Below, in pieces: positions 1 through 8,258 of a stretch of 64,000 nt of DNA. Within the stretch, counting starts at the first letter, position 1. Each line of letters begins with the position of its first letter. This DNA is from Mycobacterium sp. ITM-2016-00316 (GTDB taxonomy: Bacteria; Actinomycetota; Actinomycetes; Mycobacteriales; Mycobacteriaceae), in assembly GCF_002968335.2 (NCBI RefSeq), contig NZ_CP134398.1, positions 2,976,001 through 3,040,000 of the forward strand, read 5' to 3'. The notes under the pieces were generated by a model, which saw only the letters and a list, made by a program, of their open reading frames with translations, had not been told where the DNA came from and did not search any database. A program made the position numbers and the translations under genes.

Positions 1-34
1 TTCCGATCGGCCCTGTTCTGGGAGGATGGGATAC

Positions 35-892
35 GTGGCCGACGCCAACCGAGAGCTCGCGGACTTCCTGAAACGCGCCCGCAGCGCAGTTGATCCGGCG
101 CGCGCGGGTCTGCCCGCCGACGGCCGGATCCGTCGGGTGCCGGGGCTTCGCCGCGAAGAGGTCGCGCTGCTGGCCGGCGTCTCCACCGACTACTACACGC
201 GGCTGGAACAGGGCAGGCGGATCACCCCTTCGACCGCGGTGCTGGACGCGATCGCGCACGCCCTGGATCTAGATGCGACCGGGCGCGCGCACCTCGGTCA
301 CCTCGTCGGTGCGCCGTCGACGCGGCGCAAGGCGCCGCGTTCGGTGCAGCGGGTCCGGCCCGGCCTGTACCAGCTGCTAGATTCGCTGGACAACTCACCG
401 GCGATGATCTTGGGCAGGCGCACCGACGTGCTCGCCGCCAACCATGCCGCGCGGGTGCTGTTCGCCGACTTCGACTCGATGCCGCCGCGGGAGCGCAACT
501 ACGCGCGTTGGATGTTCACCACCGAGCAGGCCCGAGACCTGTTCCTGGACTGGGAGGTTCAGGCCCGATCGGCCGTCGAGAACCTGCGCCTCGACGTCGG
601 GAGTGATCCGAACGATCCGGCCGCTGAGGAACTCGTCGCCGAATTATCGAGTGCGAGTGAGGAATTCCGCACGTGGTGGTCCGAGCATCGGGTGTTCCAG
701 CGGACATACGGCACCAAACGGTTGCGCCATCCGGTCGTCGGCGAACTGTCCGTCGACTTCGAGACGTTCACGATGCCTGGTGACGCGGACCAGGCACTGT
801 TCGTCTACACCACCGAAGCCTGCACACCGTCGCGGGATGCGCTGAAGCTGCTGCTGAGCTGGAGCTCTGCCAAGTCCGTCGACGCCGAGTGA
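35..892 (+). CDS. XRE-family transcriptional regulator with MmyB-like ligand-binding domain
   Basis: Predicted cytoplasmic DNA-binding regulator of 285 residues. The N-terminal third carries an HTH of the XRE type (motif RREEVALLAGVSTDYYTRLE), including the 'YYTRLEQGRR' signature of the actinobacterial MmyB group. The remainder, starting near 'NSPAMILGRRTDVLAAN' and running to the C-terminus, matches the MmyB/PAS-like ligand-binding domain. The GTG at 35 is preferred because GGAGG at 21-25 lies nine bases upstream; an ATG at 26 is in frame but touches that ribosome site. Such regulators often control a neighbouring short-chain dehydrogenase, but none is visible here; the partner may lie upstream of the window. 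Family assignment is firm, target unknown. Confidence 0.9.
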   Translation: MADANRELADFLKRARSAVDPARAGLPADGRIRRVPGLRREEVALLAGVSTDYYTRLEQGRRITPSTAVLDAIAHALDLDATGRAHLGHLVGAPSTRRKAPRSVQRVRPGLYQLLDSLDNSPAMILGRRTDVLAANHAARVLFADFDSMPPRERNYARWMFTTEQARDLFLDWEVQARSAVENLRLDVGSDPNDPAAEELVAELSSASEEFRTWWSEHRVFQRTYGTKRLRHPVVGELSVDFETFTMPGDADQALFVYTTEACTPSRDALKLLLSWSSAKSVDAE

Positions 893-990
893 TCATTGGC
901 GGCTGGAGACCGAGACACCCGGCTGCCTCTTCGGTCCGCTCGAGCCTGGTTCGACAAAACCTGGAGACTTCCCGACATCGAGCCGCTCTC

Positions 991-1089
991 CTAGTGTCCT
1001 GAGTCGTCAATTTGGCGGCAGTAGTTGGCGACTGATTCGAGGATTTGGTCGGCGGACTTGGTCCAGACGTAGCGTCGTGGGATGTCGTT
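991..1089 (-). pseudogene. C-terminal fragment of an IS630-family transposase
   Basis: Reading the minus strand up to the TAG at 991-993 gives about 32 codons containing RYVWTKSADQILESVANYC and ending in DDSGH. This is the conserved tail of IS630-type transposases (family consensus near FVWTKTADEILES...INDSGH). The DDE catalytic region is absent. The fragment stops abruptly five bases before the stop codon of the HAD phosphatase gene, so the insertion element was mostly deleted and the junction is immediately downstream of that gene. No terminal inverted repeats or target duplication could be recognised. It is a relic and not expected to be functional. Confidence 0.75.
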
Positions 1090-1094
1090 CCGCG

Positions 1095-1868
1095 TCAGAC
1101 GAGTTCGATCACGTCGGCGATGGATTCGAACACCCGGCTGGGCCGGAACGGATAGCGCTCGATCTCCTCGCGCGTCGTCGAGCCGGTGAGCACCAGGATC
1201 GTCTCCAGCCCGGCTTCGATGCCTGCAACCACGTCGGTGTCCATCCGATCGCCGATCATTACGGTGCCTTCCGAATGGGCATCGATGCGGTTCATCGCGC
1301 TGCGGAACATCATCGGATTCGGCTTGCCGACGAAGTAGGGCTCCCTGCCGGTCGCCTTGGTGATCAGCGCGGCGACCGAGCCCGTGGCAGGCAGAGGACC
1401 CTCCGCCGACGGACCGCTCACGTCGGGGTTGGTGGCGATGAAACGCGCCCCGCCGAGAATCAGGCGGATCGCCTTGGTGATGGCCTCGAACGAGTACGTG
1501 CGCGTCTCTCCCAGCACGACGAAGTCCGGACCGACGTCGGTCAACGTGTAGCCCACGTGGTGCAGCGCCGTGGTCAGGCCGGCCTCGCCGATCACATAGG
1601 CCGAGCCGCCCGGCAGCTGGTCGTGCAGGAAGGCCGCCGTCGCAAGGGCCGAGGTCCAGATCGACTCCTCGGGCACAATCAGGCCCGACCGCGCCAACCG
1701 GGCCGCCAGGTCACGTGGCGTGAAGATCGAGTTGTTGGTGAGTACCAGGAAGGGCCGCTGCCGGTCGCTGAGCGCCTGGAGGAACTCCGCGGCCCCTGGC
1801 AGGGCGTGCTCCTCCCGGACCAAGACGCCATCCATGTCGGTCAGCCAGCACTGCGGTGTGGTACTCAT
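1095..1868 (-). CDS. HAD-IIA (NagD-like) phosphatase
   Basis: Cytoplasmic 257-residue hydrolase of the HAD superfamily, class IIA. The first motif is LTDMDGVLV near residue 8 (catalytic aspartates DxD). Motif II is in VLTNNS, and motif III/IV is in [10 protein letters not shown] followed by [13 protein letters not shown]. The C2 cap lies between motifs II and III. The family dephosphorylates small molecules such as nucleotides, pyridoxal phosphate or 4-nitrophenyl phosphate; the substrate cannot be told. The ATG at 1868 is chosen because homology begins at [15 protein letters not shown]; the frame is open another 71 codons upstream but that stretch overlaps the neighbouring toxin gene and looks non-coding. 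An IS630 relic abuts the 3' end. Confidence 0.9.
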   Translation of the reverse strand: MSTTPQCWLTDMDGVLVREEHALPGAAEFLQALSDRQRPFLVLTNNSIFTPRDLAARLARSGLIVPEESIWTSALATAAFLHDQLPGGSAYVIGEAGLTTALHHVGYTLTDVGPDFVVLGETRTYSFEAITKAIRLILGGARFIATNPDVSGPSAEGPLPATGSVAALITKATGREPYFVGKPNPMMFRSAMNRIDAHSEGTVMIGDRMDTDVVAGIEAGLETILVLTGSTTREEIERYPFRPSRVFESIADVIELV

Positions 1869-1926
1869 GCGTCCAGTCTCGCAGGTACTGCCGCCGCGTT
1901 CCCCGAACCGCGGTCGCCCTTGCTTG

Positions 1927-2226
1927 TCAGTCGAGATCGAACGCGTGCTGGATCGCCGTTGCCAGCGATTCCTCTTGATCAGGAAGGAAGAACCCAATCT
2001 GACGGCCCAGTGCCGCAACCGGGATCGTGACAATGTTGTCGACGCTGACGACGGAATCTTTCTCGAGCCCGTTACGCACACCTACTGGGACTTCGGTCGA
2101 CAGGCCGCGAACTGTTCCGGTGATCGGTGCCACGGTGACCCTGGTGAGGTGGGGCCGCACGAGCTCCCGAGTCAGGATCAGAACCGGTCGAGCCTTATCG
2201 AGCTGAGCGACGTGAATTGGTCTCAA
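1927..2226 (-). CDS. MazF/PemK-type toxin (endoribonuclease)
   Basis: A 99-residue protein of the MazF/CcdB-fold toxin family. Recognisable elements are [18 protein letters not shown], followed by [18 protein letters not shown] (the family's conserved 'T..RGLPTEV' strand), then [17 protein letters not shown]. MazF toxins cleave mRNA (sometimes tRNA or rRNA) at short sequences. The start is TTG at 2226, overlapping the antitoxin stop codon as TTGA, so toxin translation is coupled to the upstream antitoxin. The order antitoxin then toxin is typical. The RNA target cannot be inferred. Confidence 0.88.
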   Translation of the reverse strand: MRPIHVAQLDKARPVLILTRELVRPHLTRVTVAPITGTVRGLSTEVPVGVRNGLEKDSVVSVDNIVTIPVAALGRQIGFFLPDQEESLATAIQHAFDLD

Positions 2227-2459
2227 TCGATATCCAGCTCGAAAGTGGACGTATGAGCAGCGAGCTCGTCGAAGTCATCGTCCGCGGTGGTGCGCTCGGC
2301 GAGAATCGCCGCATCGCGGGCAGCGATCAGCCGGCGGCGCTCGCGTTCGAGCGCTTTGAGCACAAATGATGCGCGGCTCTCGACGTGCCGCTGGTCCACT
2401 TCCCTGTCAATGAAATCGACGACGTCGTCCGGAAGCCGAACGGCGATCTGCTTGCTCAT
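2223..2459 (-). CDS. Ribbon-helix-helix antitoxin partner of MazF
   Basis: A 78-residue acidic protein with an N-terminal ribbon-helix-helix DNA-binding segment (MSKQIAVRLPDDVVDFIDRE) and a charged C-terminal tail (TADDDFDELAAHT) that would wrap the toxin. It overlaps the toxin gene by four bases and is the first gene of the pair, so it probably represses its own promoter, with toxin as co-repressor. This is inferred from the family; no operator was assigned. Confidence 0.85.
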   Translation of the reverse strand: MSKQIAVRLPDDVVDFIDREVDQRHVESRASFVLKALERERRRLIAARDAAILAERTTADDDFDELAAHTSTFELDID

Positions 2460-2657
2460 AGCGAAATGGTACCGATGTGGGATGCGGAACGCTACCGCTG
2501 GTTGCCGAATGTGACGCTCGCGCGACTCAACGGTCCGCTCGCCGAACGCGGATCGCCGGTCTGTTCAGCACACAAACACCCGGCAAACCTCGAGCGCTAC
2601 TGACCTTGCCCTCCCTTGCCCCGTAGCAGCGGTGCGGAGTTCTCTCGGCTGGTGCAC

Positions 2658-3077
2658 TCACGCGGGGGTGAACGTGAATCGCGTCTCGCCCACCGGGCCG
2701 CTGGTTCCGCACGGATTGGGGCCGTCGAGCGTGTAGAGCCCGTTCGTACCGTCGACGTTGAAGGTGGAGCGGGTGACCACGTCGACCGGGCGCCCGTCCG
2801 GGCAGAACGCGCCGCCGGGAACGAACTGTTCGAGCACGTATTGGCTGCCCTGAATGTGGGCCTGGCCTTGGTCGGTGTTCGACGTGAGGTTGAAGATCGA
2901 GATACAGCCGGGACCGCAGCTCGTCACCCGCATCAGGTTGTCGGTGACGATCCCGTTGGCCATGATGCTGCGGTGGTGGTAGTTGCCCGGAGCGAGATCC
3001 GCATTGGCGGGTGCCGCCAAGCCGAGGCTGACGGCGGCGCAGCCCGTCGCGATCGCGCCGATGATGATGTTCTTCAT
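2658..3077 (-). CDS. Secreted protein of unknown function
   Basis: A 139-residue protein beginning with a clear Sec signal peptide (MKNIIIGAIATGCAAVSLGL, cleavage expected after PANA near residue 26). The mature part has four cysteines (CGPGC, one in AFCPDG, one in NPCGTSG) that could form two disulfides in the periplasm or outside. Mycobacteria encode many such small exported proteins with no known role. It has no operon partner: the MazEF pair upstream and the envelope operon downstream are separate units. Length and signal support it as a real gene; function unknown. Confidence 0.8.
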   Translation of the reverse strand: MKNIIIGAIATGCAAVSLGLAAPANADLAPGNYHHRSIMANGIVTDNLMRVTSCGPGCISIFNLTSNTDQGQAHIQGSQYVLEQFVPGGAFCPDGRPVDVVTRSTFNVDGTNGLYTLDGPNPCGTSGPVGETRFTFTPA

Positions 3078-3578
3078 GGCATCGAGTGAATACCAACCAA
3101 GCGCCTACCGATCCCAACTTCGCAGACCGACCCGCGGTTGATCAGTGGGTGCGCTGCCGCGGCGTAAGGATGCCCTCGCCGTAGCGACCGGCGTGATCCG
3201 TCGCGCCAACCTTCGCAAACCTTGAGGAATAGGCACGAATCGAAAATGCAGGATTACCAGTCATGTACGCCATGTTCATCAGATGAATCACACGCGCTAC
3301 CTTGTGGCCCCCTCACCCGCCGCCTCGGGTCAATCTCGCCAAATCGCAGCGACATACGTCTTCGAGGACACGGTGCGCCAGTCCCGACAGGGAGATCTCG
3401 GCGACCGGAGTAGCTACGTTTCTCAAGAGCATCATTCGTGCTGTTGACCGACGTCGCACGGGCGTTCTTCGCATTCGTGCGCTAGACATGGCGTTTCGAG
3501 CTTCGCAAACCACTGCGCGGCCACAGTGGAGGTTATCCCCCGGCACCGTGGGGGTTATCCCCGGCGACACTGGCATTT
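3078..3578. other. Gene-free stretch upstream of the envelope operon
   Basis: About 500 bases with no convincing coding region. It probably holds the divergent promoters of the secreted protein (minus) and the envelope operon (plus). I looked for a cobalamin or other riboswitch core and did not find a convincing one. Its 3' end contains the first copies of the repeated segment described at 3553-3716. Confidence 0.5.
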
Positions 3579-3716
3579 TTGAGCGCCATGCTGGTAGTCA
3601 TGACATTGGTTGGCGTGGTGAGCTGCGCAACCACCGCGCAAAAAACCAGGGGCTTATCCCCTGTCGCACTGGCGTTTTTGTGCGGCATGCTGATGGCGGC
3701 GGCCATGGCTGGCGTG
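3553..3716 (+). repeat. 99-bp-period tandem duplication covering a signal-peptide core
   Basis: Two imperfect direct copies spaced 99 bases apart (for example CACTGGCATTTTTG at 3568 and CACTGGCGTTTTTG at 3667) are in the same reading frame. They encode GLSPATLAFLSAML and GLSPVALAFLCGML. A third, shorter copy of the leading part (GGTTATCCCC...GG) lies at about 3531-3552. The period of 33 codons keeps the frame, so the membrane-targeting core of the following gene exists twice. This makes the true start of that gene uncertain. Confidence 0.8.
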
Positions 3717-5036
3717 CCCGCGGCGCGGGCAGACGGCATCGGATCGGATGCAGACGTGCACGTCGCCCAGTCGCTCGGCGGCCGCGAATTGACGGTCACG
3801 ATCCGACGAGCCGGACCAATCCTTGGGCCACTGCACGTAGACGTCGTCACACATCGCGGCGACGCTCCAGGCACACTGCAACTCACCGTTTCGGCACCGG
3901 GAGCCACTACCAGCGGCGGGCAGGTGAAGCTCGGCACGCCCGGCATGTATTCCGCGACGCTGTACGTCGACAGGGCCGGACCATGGGAACTGATCGTCGA
4001 CGACGGCCACACCGCGGCGCGGATCCCGTTTCTGGTGCCCGCGCAGGTGATTCCGCCGTGGAAGAAAGCCAGTGACTACGGATTCTTCGCCGCCGGCGCG
4101 CTGCTGATCGTTTCGCTGGCAGCCGCGTTGCGCGCACGCCGCAGCTGGATGGCGCTAGTCCCGGCGACCGGCATGATCGTCGCACTGACGGTGGCTGTCA
4201 CCGGCGCGACGCTGTCGGCGTACTCCCCTCAGCCCCCGCAGCCCGGCCACGACCTTGACCCCACCCTCGAGAACATCCGTGATCCCTACGCGCGCGTTGC
4301 GGCCAATTCGCTGAATCCGGTCGACTATTCGCGGCCGCCGGTGAACATGTCGGTGTCGGTCGGCCAGTCCACGCTGCGACTGAACCTCACCGACTCCTCC
4401 ACCGGGCGACCCGCCGACGACCTGCTGATCCACCACGGCGCGCTGATCCATCTCATCGTCGTCTCACCTGCGGGCACCATGTCACACGTGCATCCTGTCC
4501 GTGTCGCGCCGGGTAGGTACGAGGCAAATTTCGACACCGCCGAACACGGGACCTACGCGATGACCGCCGAAATCGCCAGGCGCGGTGGCGGGGTACAACT
4601 GCTACGCGGCTCGGTCTACGGGCAATCCCCTGCCGCACCGCCGACCGCGGCGGCACCCTCGCAGGGCGAAATCACCGCGACGGTCGCGCCGGCGGGCAGC
4701 CCGAGCACCATCCGGGCCAGGTTCGGGGACACCCCCGACCTGCAGCCGTGGCTCGGGATGGTCGGACACATGATGGTCGTCGGCCCGCTACCCGAGGGCC
4801 CCGACGTCGGCAAACACGCACTGACGGCACCGGTCTGGTCGCATGCGCATGCCATGGTGCCGCCGGCGCCCGGCGCCGCAGGTGGACAGCCCGACGAATC
4901 AGTTGCCCGGTACGGGCCCGAGATCGATTTCACCTACTCGTTCGCACTGCCCGGCCGCTACAAGGTATGGGTGCAGACCGAACGCGACTACGCGATCCTC
5001 ACCGCGCCAACCGAAGTCGAGGTCCGCCAACCATGA
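3579..5036 (+). CDS. Membrane-anchored YtkA/FixH-like extracytoplasmic protein, possibly copper-related
   Basis: Up to 485 residues. After the signal segment ending in MAGVPAARADG there is an extracytoplasmic beta domain (about residues 50-150), two membrane helices (about 167-185 and 195-220), then two beta-sandwich domains. The second contains the YtkA-like pattern LIHHGALIHLIVVSP...SHVHPV, and the last contains GMVGHMMVVG and WSHAHAM. His and Met spacing of this kind is common in copper-binding exported proteins; that role is inference. The earliest start is TTG 3579; GTG at 3615 or 3618 would begin just before the charged QKTRG and give one normal signal peptide. First gene of a four-gene operon; its stop overlaps the next start (ATGA). 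Confidence 0.75.
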   Translation: MSAMLVVMTLVGVVSCATTAQKTRGLSPVALAFLCGMLMAAAMAGVPAARADGIGSDADVHVAQSLGGRELTVTIRRAGPILGPLHVDVVTHRGDAPGTLQLTVSAPGATTSGGQVKLGTPGMYSATLYVDRAGPWELIVDDGHTAARIPFLVPAQVIPPWKKASDYGFFAAGALLIVSLAAALRARRSWMALVPATGMIVALTVAVTGATLSAYSPQPPQPGHDLDPTLENIRDPYARVAANSLNPVDYSRPPVNMSVSVGQSTLRLNLTDSSTGRPADDLLIHHGALIHLIVVSPAGTMSHVHPVRVAPGRYEANFDTAEHGTYAMTAEIARRGGGVQLLRGSVYGQSPAAPPTAAAPSQGEITATVAPAGSPSTIRARFGDTPDLQPWLGMVGHMMVVGPLPEGPDVGKHALTAPVWSHAHAMVPPAPGAAGGQPDESVARYGPEIDFTYSFALPGRYKVWVQTERDYAILTAPTEVEVRQP

Positions 5037-5443
5037 GCCACCAGCGCCTCGTCGTCATCGCCGCGATCGCCGCCGCTGTCGTCGGCGCCGGAATGTGGTT
5101 GCTGTGGCCGAAATCGATGGACGACGGCGCGGCCACCGCGACGGCAGGACCGTACCGTGTGCAGCTGACCGGCGAGTCGCCGAAAGTCGGAACCACCAGC
5201 CCGGTCACCGTCGAGATAACCGGCAATCGGGGCCAGCACCCCTCACCGGACTCAGTCACCTTCGAACCCGCGATGCCCCAAATGGGCCATGCCACAACAC
5301 CTGTGATCGCCACGGCCCAAGGCGACGGCCGGTACCGTGCCGACGTAAATCTGTCCATGGCCGGGCAATGGGACATCACGGTCCGCATCGCCGCCAGCGA
5401 CCAAGTGCACGAAGCGGTTCTGAGCGTCACCACCAACGGCTAG
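5033..5443 (+). CDS. Small membrane-anchored FixH/YtkA-like protein
   Basis: A 136-residue protein with an N-terminal membrane anchor (LVVIAAIAAAVVGAGMWLLW) and a single extracytoplasmic beta-sandwich domain resembling FixH/YtkA (MPQMGHATTPVIATAQGDG, then GRYRADVNLSMAGQWDITV). The MPQMGH motif is typical of this fold in heavy-metal-associated proteins. Its ATG at 5033 overlaps the preceding stop codon, indicating translational coupling. It probably acts outside the membrane with its operon partners. Substrate or metal is not established. Confidence 0.8.
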   Translation: MSHQRLVVIAAIAAAVVGAGMWLLWPKSMDDGAATATAGPYRVQLTGESPKVGTTSPVTVEITGNRGQHPSPDSVTFEPAMPQMGHATTPVIATAQGDGRYRADVNLSMAGQWDITVRIAASDQVHEAVLSVTTNG

Positions 5444-5457
5444 AAGGGCACACCACC

Positions 5458-6558
5458 ATGACGAGTGCGGATTCGCGCGGCAAGTTACCGGCGTTTGTCA
5501 TGCTCGCCGGCACACTGATCTCGCTGTCGGGGTTGACCTGGGACATCGACTGGCACCTTGACGTGGGGCCGGATAGCTTCTTCACGCTGCCGCACCTGTT
5601 CATCTACGCCGGCGGCGCAATCGCCGGGTTGACCAGCTTGGTGATGGTGTTGCGAGCCACCGCCGCACAGCGCAACGGCCAGGATCTCGATCCGACCGTC
5701 GGTGGTCGCGCGTTCAAGGTGCTCGGCGTATTCGCCGCGCCGATCGGCTATCTGGTCGGCGGCATCGCCGCGGCCTCGTTCCTGCTGTACGGGCTGTACG
5801 ACGAGTGGTGGCACGGCCTGTACGGATTCGACGTGACCGTCGCGTCGCCGCCACACCAAGGTTGGCTGACGTCGATCTGCGTCACCATGATCGGCACCGC
5901 GATCGTCTTTGCAGCGGCCCGCGAACATCGCTGGGGTCGTTGGGGTTTCATGGTCGCGATCGCGGCCTTCGGGCAGTACGCCTCGATCCAAAGCGGCGCG
6001 TTGGCAGACCTCAACTTGAGCGCGACCATCGACTGGCCCACCTTGACCTGGCTGGCCATTCCGCTCGTCTGCGTGCTGCTCGGTTCTCAAGTCGTGCCGC
6101 GCGGCGGAGCCATCGGCACCGGGCTTCTCACACTGGTGCTGAACGTGGCAACCTGGTCGTTCGCCGGCTGGGCGGTCGGCTGGTATGCCGACCTGCAGCA
6201 CTTGGCGCTTCGCGACTTCGTCGAGTTGGGCTTCCCCGTCGACATGGTGCTGATCCCCGCCATCGTTTTCGTGTTCGGCATCGTCGTCGAACTCCTGCTG
6301 CGGTGGAGAGGCGCGAGTGCCTGGTTGCTGGCCGGTTCCGGCGCGGCAGGCGTGATCGCGATCACCGGGCTGCTCAGCTGGATGGGATCCGGCGGCGTCG
6401 ACCTGGGTGGCGAGGACGGCGGCGGACACGCGGGCAGCATCCTGCTGACGTGCGTCGCCGGGGGGCTGCTCGCGGGGGTGCTCGGCGGCGCGACGTGGCG
6501 ACTCGGCCGGGCACTGCGTGCATCGAACGCGACACCTGCCGTCGGTGCGTCGGCATGA
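5458..6558 (+). CDS. Ten-helix membrane protein with His/Trp motifs
   Basis: A 366-residue integral membrane protein with about ten predicted helices. Between or at the helix ends are striking motifs: WDIDWHLDVG, LPHLFIYAGG, YDEWWHGLYGFDV and ASPPHQGW. The paired His and acidic residues at the membrane surface suggest metal or haem ligation, or a proton/electron path; that is inference. I do not recognise a named family. The ATG at 5458 follows the previous gene by 14 bases, and the stop overlaps the next gene by four bases (ATGA), so it is the centre of the envelope operon whose other members are extracytoplasmic beta proteins. Confidence 0.75.
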   Translation: MTSADSRGKLPAFVMLAGTLISLSGLTWDIDWHLDVGPDSFFTLPHLFIYAGGAIAGLTSLVMVLRATAAQRNGQDLDPTVGGRAFKVLGVFAAPIGYLVGGIAAASFLLYGLYDEWWHGLYGFDVTVASPPHQGWLTSICVTMIGTAIVFAAAREHRWGRWGFMVAIAAFGQYASIQSGALADLNLSATIDWPTLTWLAIPLVCVLLGSQVVPRGGAIGTGLLTLVLNVATWSFAGWAVGWYADLQHLALRDFVELGFPVDMVLIPAIVFVFGIVVELLLRWRGASAWLLAGSGAAGVIAITGLLSWMGSGGVDLGGEDGGGHAGSILLTCVAGGLLAGVLGGATWRLGRALRASNATPAVGASA

Positions 6559-7103
6559 CCATCCCCAACAGGTTGCGGGCAATGGTCGCGATGCTGTGCG
6601 CCGTCGCCGCGCTGTCGATCACCATGGCACCGGCCGCCGCCTCCGATCCGCTGGACTACGTCGTGCACACCGAGCACGTCCAGGTCGGCCCCTACCCGGT
6701 GACGGTCGGGTTCACCGTGTGGCCGCTGCGCGCCATGCAGTCGTTGGATTTCACATTCCAACCGGACGGCGGAATCGTAGGCAAGTCCGGCACCATCGCG
6801 ACGATCGCACCCGATGGCCGGCAGGACGCGGATCGACTGGCCCGGCATCCCCGCAACCGCGAGGTGTGGGGCCTTGACGTGGAGTCGCTCGACTCCTCGG
6901 GGACGTGGACGCTGCGGTTCACGATCGACGGTCCGCACGGCGAAGGCACCGGCGACCTGGCCGTCGACGTGCTCAAACAGCCTGGTCCCCCGCTAGCGCT
7001 GAGCTGGCTCCTCGGACTCACCCCGCTGGCGCTGACGTTGGTGTTCTTCACGGTGGTCTGGATACGCACCGGCCCGCGCAGGAACGCCGACACAAGTCCC
7101 TAG
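6555..7103 (+). CDS. Exported protein with C-terminal membrane anchor
   Basis: A 182-residue protein with a signal peptide (LRAMVAMLCAVAALSITMAP, cleavage near PAAAS), an extracytoplasmic beta-rich domain (VGPYPVTVGFTVWPLRAMQS through FTIDGPHGEGTGDLAVDV), and one C-terminal membrane helix (LSWLLGLTPLALTLVFFTVV) followed by a short basic tail. The domain plan resembles a third FixH/YtkA-like sandwich. Translationally coupled to the membrane protein before it (ATGA overlap). Last gene of the operon. Function unknown. Confidence 0.75.
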   Translation: MTIPNRLRAMVAMLCAVAALSITMAPAAASDPLDYVVHTEHVQVGPYPVTVGFTVWPLRAMQSLDFTFQPDGGIVGKSGTIATIAPDGRQDADRLARHPRNREVWGLDVESLDSSGTWTLRFTIDGPHGEGTGDLAVDVLKQPGPPLALSWLLGLTPLALTLVFFTVVWIRTGPRRNADTSP

Positions 7104-7262
7104 CGGGGTTGCAGGTCGCCAGCCAGACCGCCACCGGACATGCCTGTCGCGCAAGGCCGAGGAATGCCATCATCACTCGCTCGACCTCGACGACGTGCTC
7201 GGCTGTCAGCCCGGTCCGAACTGACCGACGGACCGATCAGCTACGCGCCGTAGGCTCACGGC

Positions 7263-7472
7263 ATGCACACCGTGGCCCTGTCCAGCGCCGCGTCAACGGC
7301 GGCCTTGACGTTCGGGCTGTCGGCCTATGCAGCGTTGATCCTCGCCGGCATCGCGGTGGGTATCTACGACGCGCGCCGGCATCGCCGGGGCCGGGCGATC
7401 GCGGCCGCGGTGATGGTCGGGGCGCTCACCGTGGGCGGGCTGGTTATCGCGATCATGAGCAGTGTCGCGTGA
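7263..7472 (+). CDS. Small two-helix membrane protein
   Basis: A 69-residue protein composed of two hydrophobic helices (LSAYAALILAGIAVGIYDA and AIAAAVMVGALTVGGLVIAI) separated by a basic turn RRHRRGR, which should face the cytoplasm. About 160 bases of apparently non-coding DNA precede it, so it may have its own promoter. No family recognised. Coding status rests on length, hydropathy and a plausible ATG. Confidence 0.5.
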   Translation: MHTVALSSAASTAALTFGLSAYAALILAGIAVGIYDARRHRRGRAIAAAVMVGALTVGGLVIAIMSSVA

Positions 7473-7518
7473 ACCGTCACCACGGCGCCACCAAAGCACG
7501 AGGCGTCCGTTTGTGTGC

Positions 7519-7767
7519 TCAGCGGAAAAATGGTTCAACCGTGCCACTGAGCTTGACGACCATGGGATTTCCGCGGCGATCCTTCGCCGTAGGGACCTCG
7601 ACACGCACCCAACCCTCGGCCACGTTGTATTCGTGAACATTGGTTTTCTCGACGCCGTTGAAGCGAATACCCACGTCGCGGCTAAGCACCTCTTCGCTGT
7701 AAAAGGCGCTGCGCGGATCGATGGAAAGGTGGTTCGGTGGAACGTCTGTGTTCTGGTCTTCGGACAT
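7519..7767 (-). CDS. DUF3297 family protein
   Basis: An 82-residue protein matching the DUF3297 family over its whole length: NHLSIDPRSAFYSEEVLSR, then VGIRFNGVEKTNVHEYNV, EGWVRV and DRRGNPMVVKLSG. The family is small, cytoplasmic and widespread in bacteria with no assigned function. The gene stands alone between two plus-strand genes. Confidence 0.88.
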   Translation of the reverse strand: MSEDQNTDVPPNHLSIDPRSAFYSEEVLSRDVGIRFNGVEKTNVHEYNVAEGWVRVEVPTAKDRRGNPMVVKLSGTVEPFFR

Positions 7768-7938
7768 GATGGCCTTCGTCGAATGGTGCGTCAGGGTCTC
7801 GGATTGTTCTAGAAGAATCTACGCGACCCTGCAGTAGCGGCACACGTCAGCGACGCCCCGCGGAAACGATCGTTCCCACCGATGCCGGTCGGTACCGACA
7901 AGCGTTTGGGAATTCAGATCGTCGGGCAAGATACCCTC

Positions 7939-8175
7939 ATGCGAAATCATCTTTTGCGCCGTTCGGCCATCGCCATCCTTGCGGCCGCTCCCATTGCCGC
8001 GGGGTCGCTGTTAGGCGCCGGAATCGGTTCGGCTGAGCCCCCGAACTGCATCAACGGACAATTCTGGGATCCGATCACCAACACCTGCCAGACCCCCCGT
8101 CCGGCGGAGAACTGTGCGCCCGGTCAGTACTGGAACGCCTTGTCCAATGTCTGTCGGCCCCTGGGACAGCTCTAG
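7939..8175 (+). CDS. Small secreted cysteine-containing protein
   Basis: A 78-residue protein with a Sec signal peptide (AIAILAAAPIAAGSLLGAG, cleavage near GSAEP). The mature part is about 45 residues and contains two similar cysteine units, CINGQFWDPITNTC and CAPGQYWNALSNVC. Each resembles the chitin-binding-like 'C..G.ywd...n.C' loops found in short mycobacterial exported proteins. The ATG at 7939 is chosen because it begins right before the basic n-region MRNHLLRR; an upstream in-frame ATG at 7882 would precede the signal peptide with 19 extra residues. Confidence 0.7.
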   Translation: MRNHLLRRSAIAILAAAPIAAGSLLGAGIGSAEPPNCINGQFWDPITNTCQTPRPAENCAPGQYWNALSNVCRPLGQL

Positions 8176-8258
8176 TCCGCTCCACCCACGACCAGACTTC
8201 GCCGTTTCGGTTCCGCCCCAGCGCCTTTCGCTAACCCGGCGAGGCCTGAACTGGGCCG

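Noticed and set aside
3240..3420. Possible cobalamin or other riboswitch before the envelope operon
   Set aside because: No conserved core could be matched; only short, unspecific resemblance.
5485..6582. 365-codon open frame on the minus strand
   Set aside because: Antisense to the ten-helix membrane protein gene; no family features.
7104..7262. Short minus-strand frame resembling the start of a regulator
   Set aside because: Too short, no ribosome site, and no recognisable domain.
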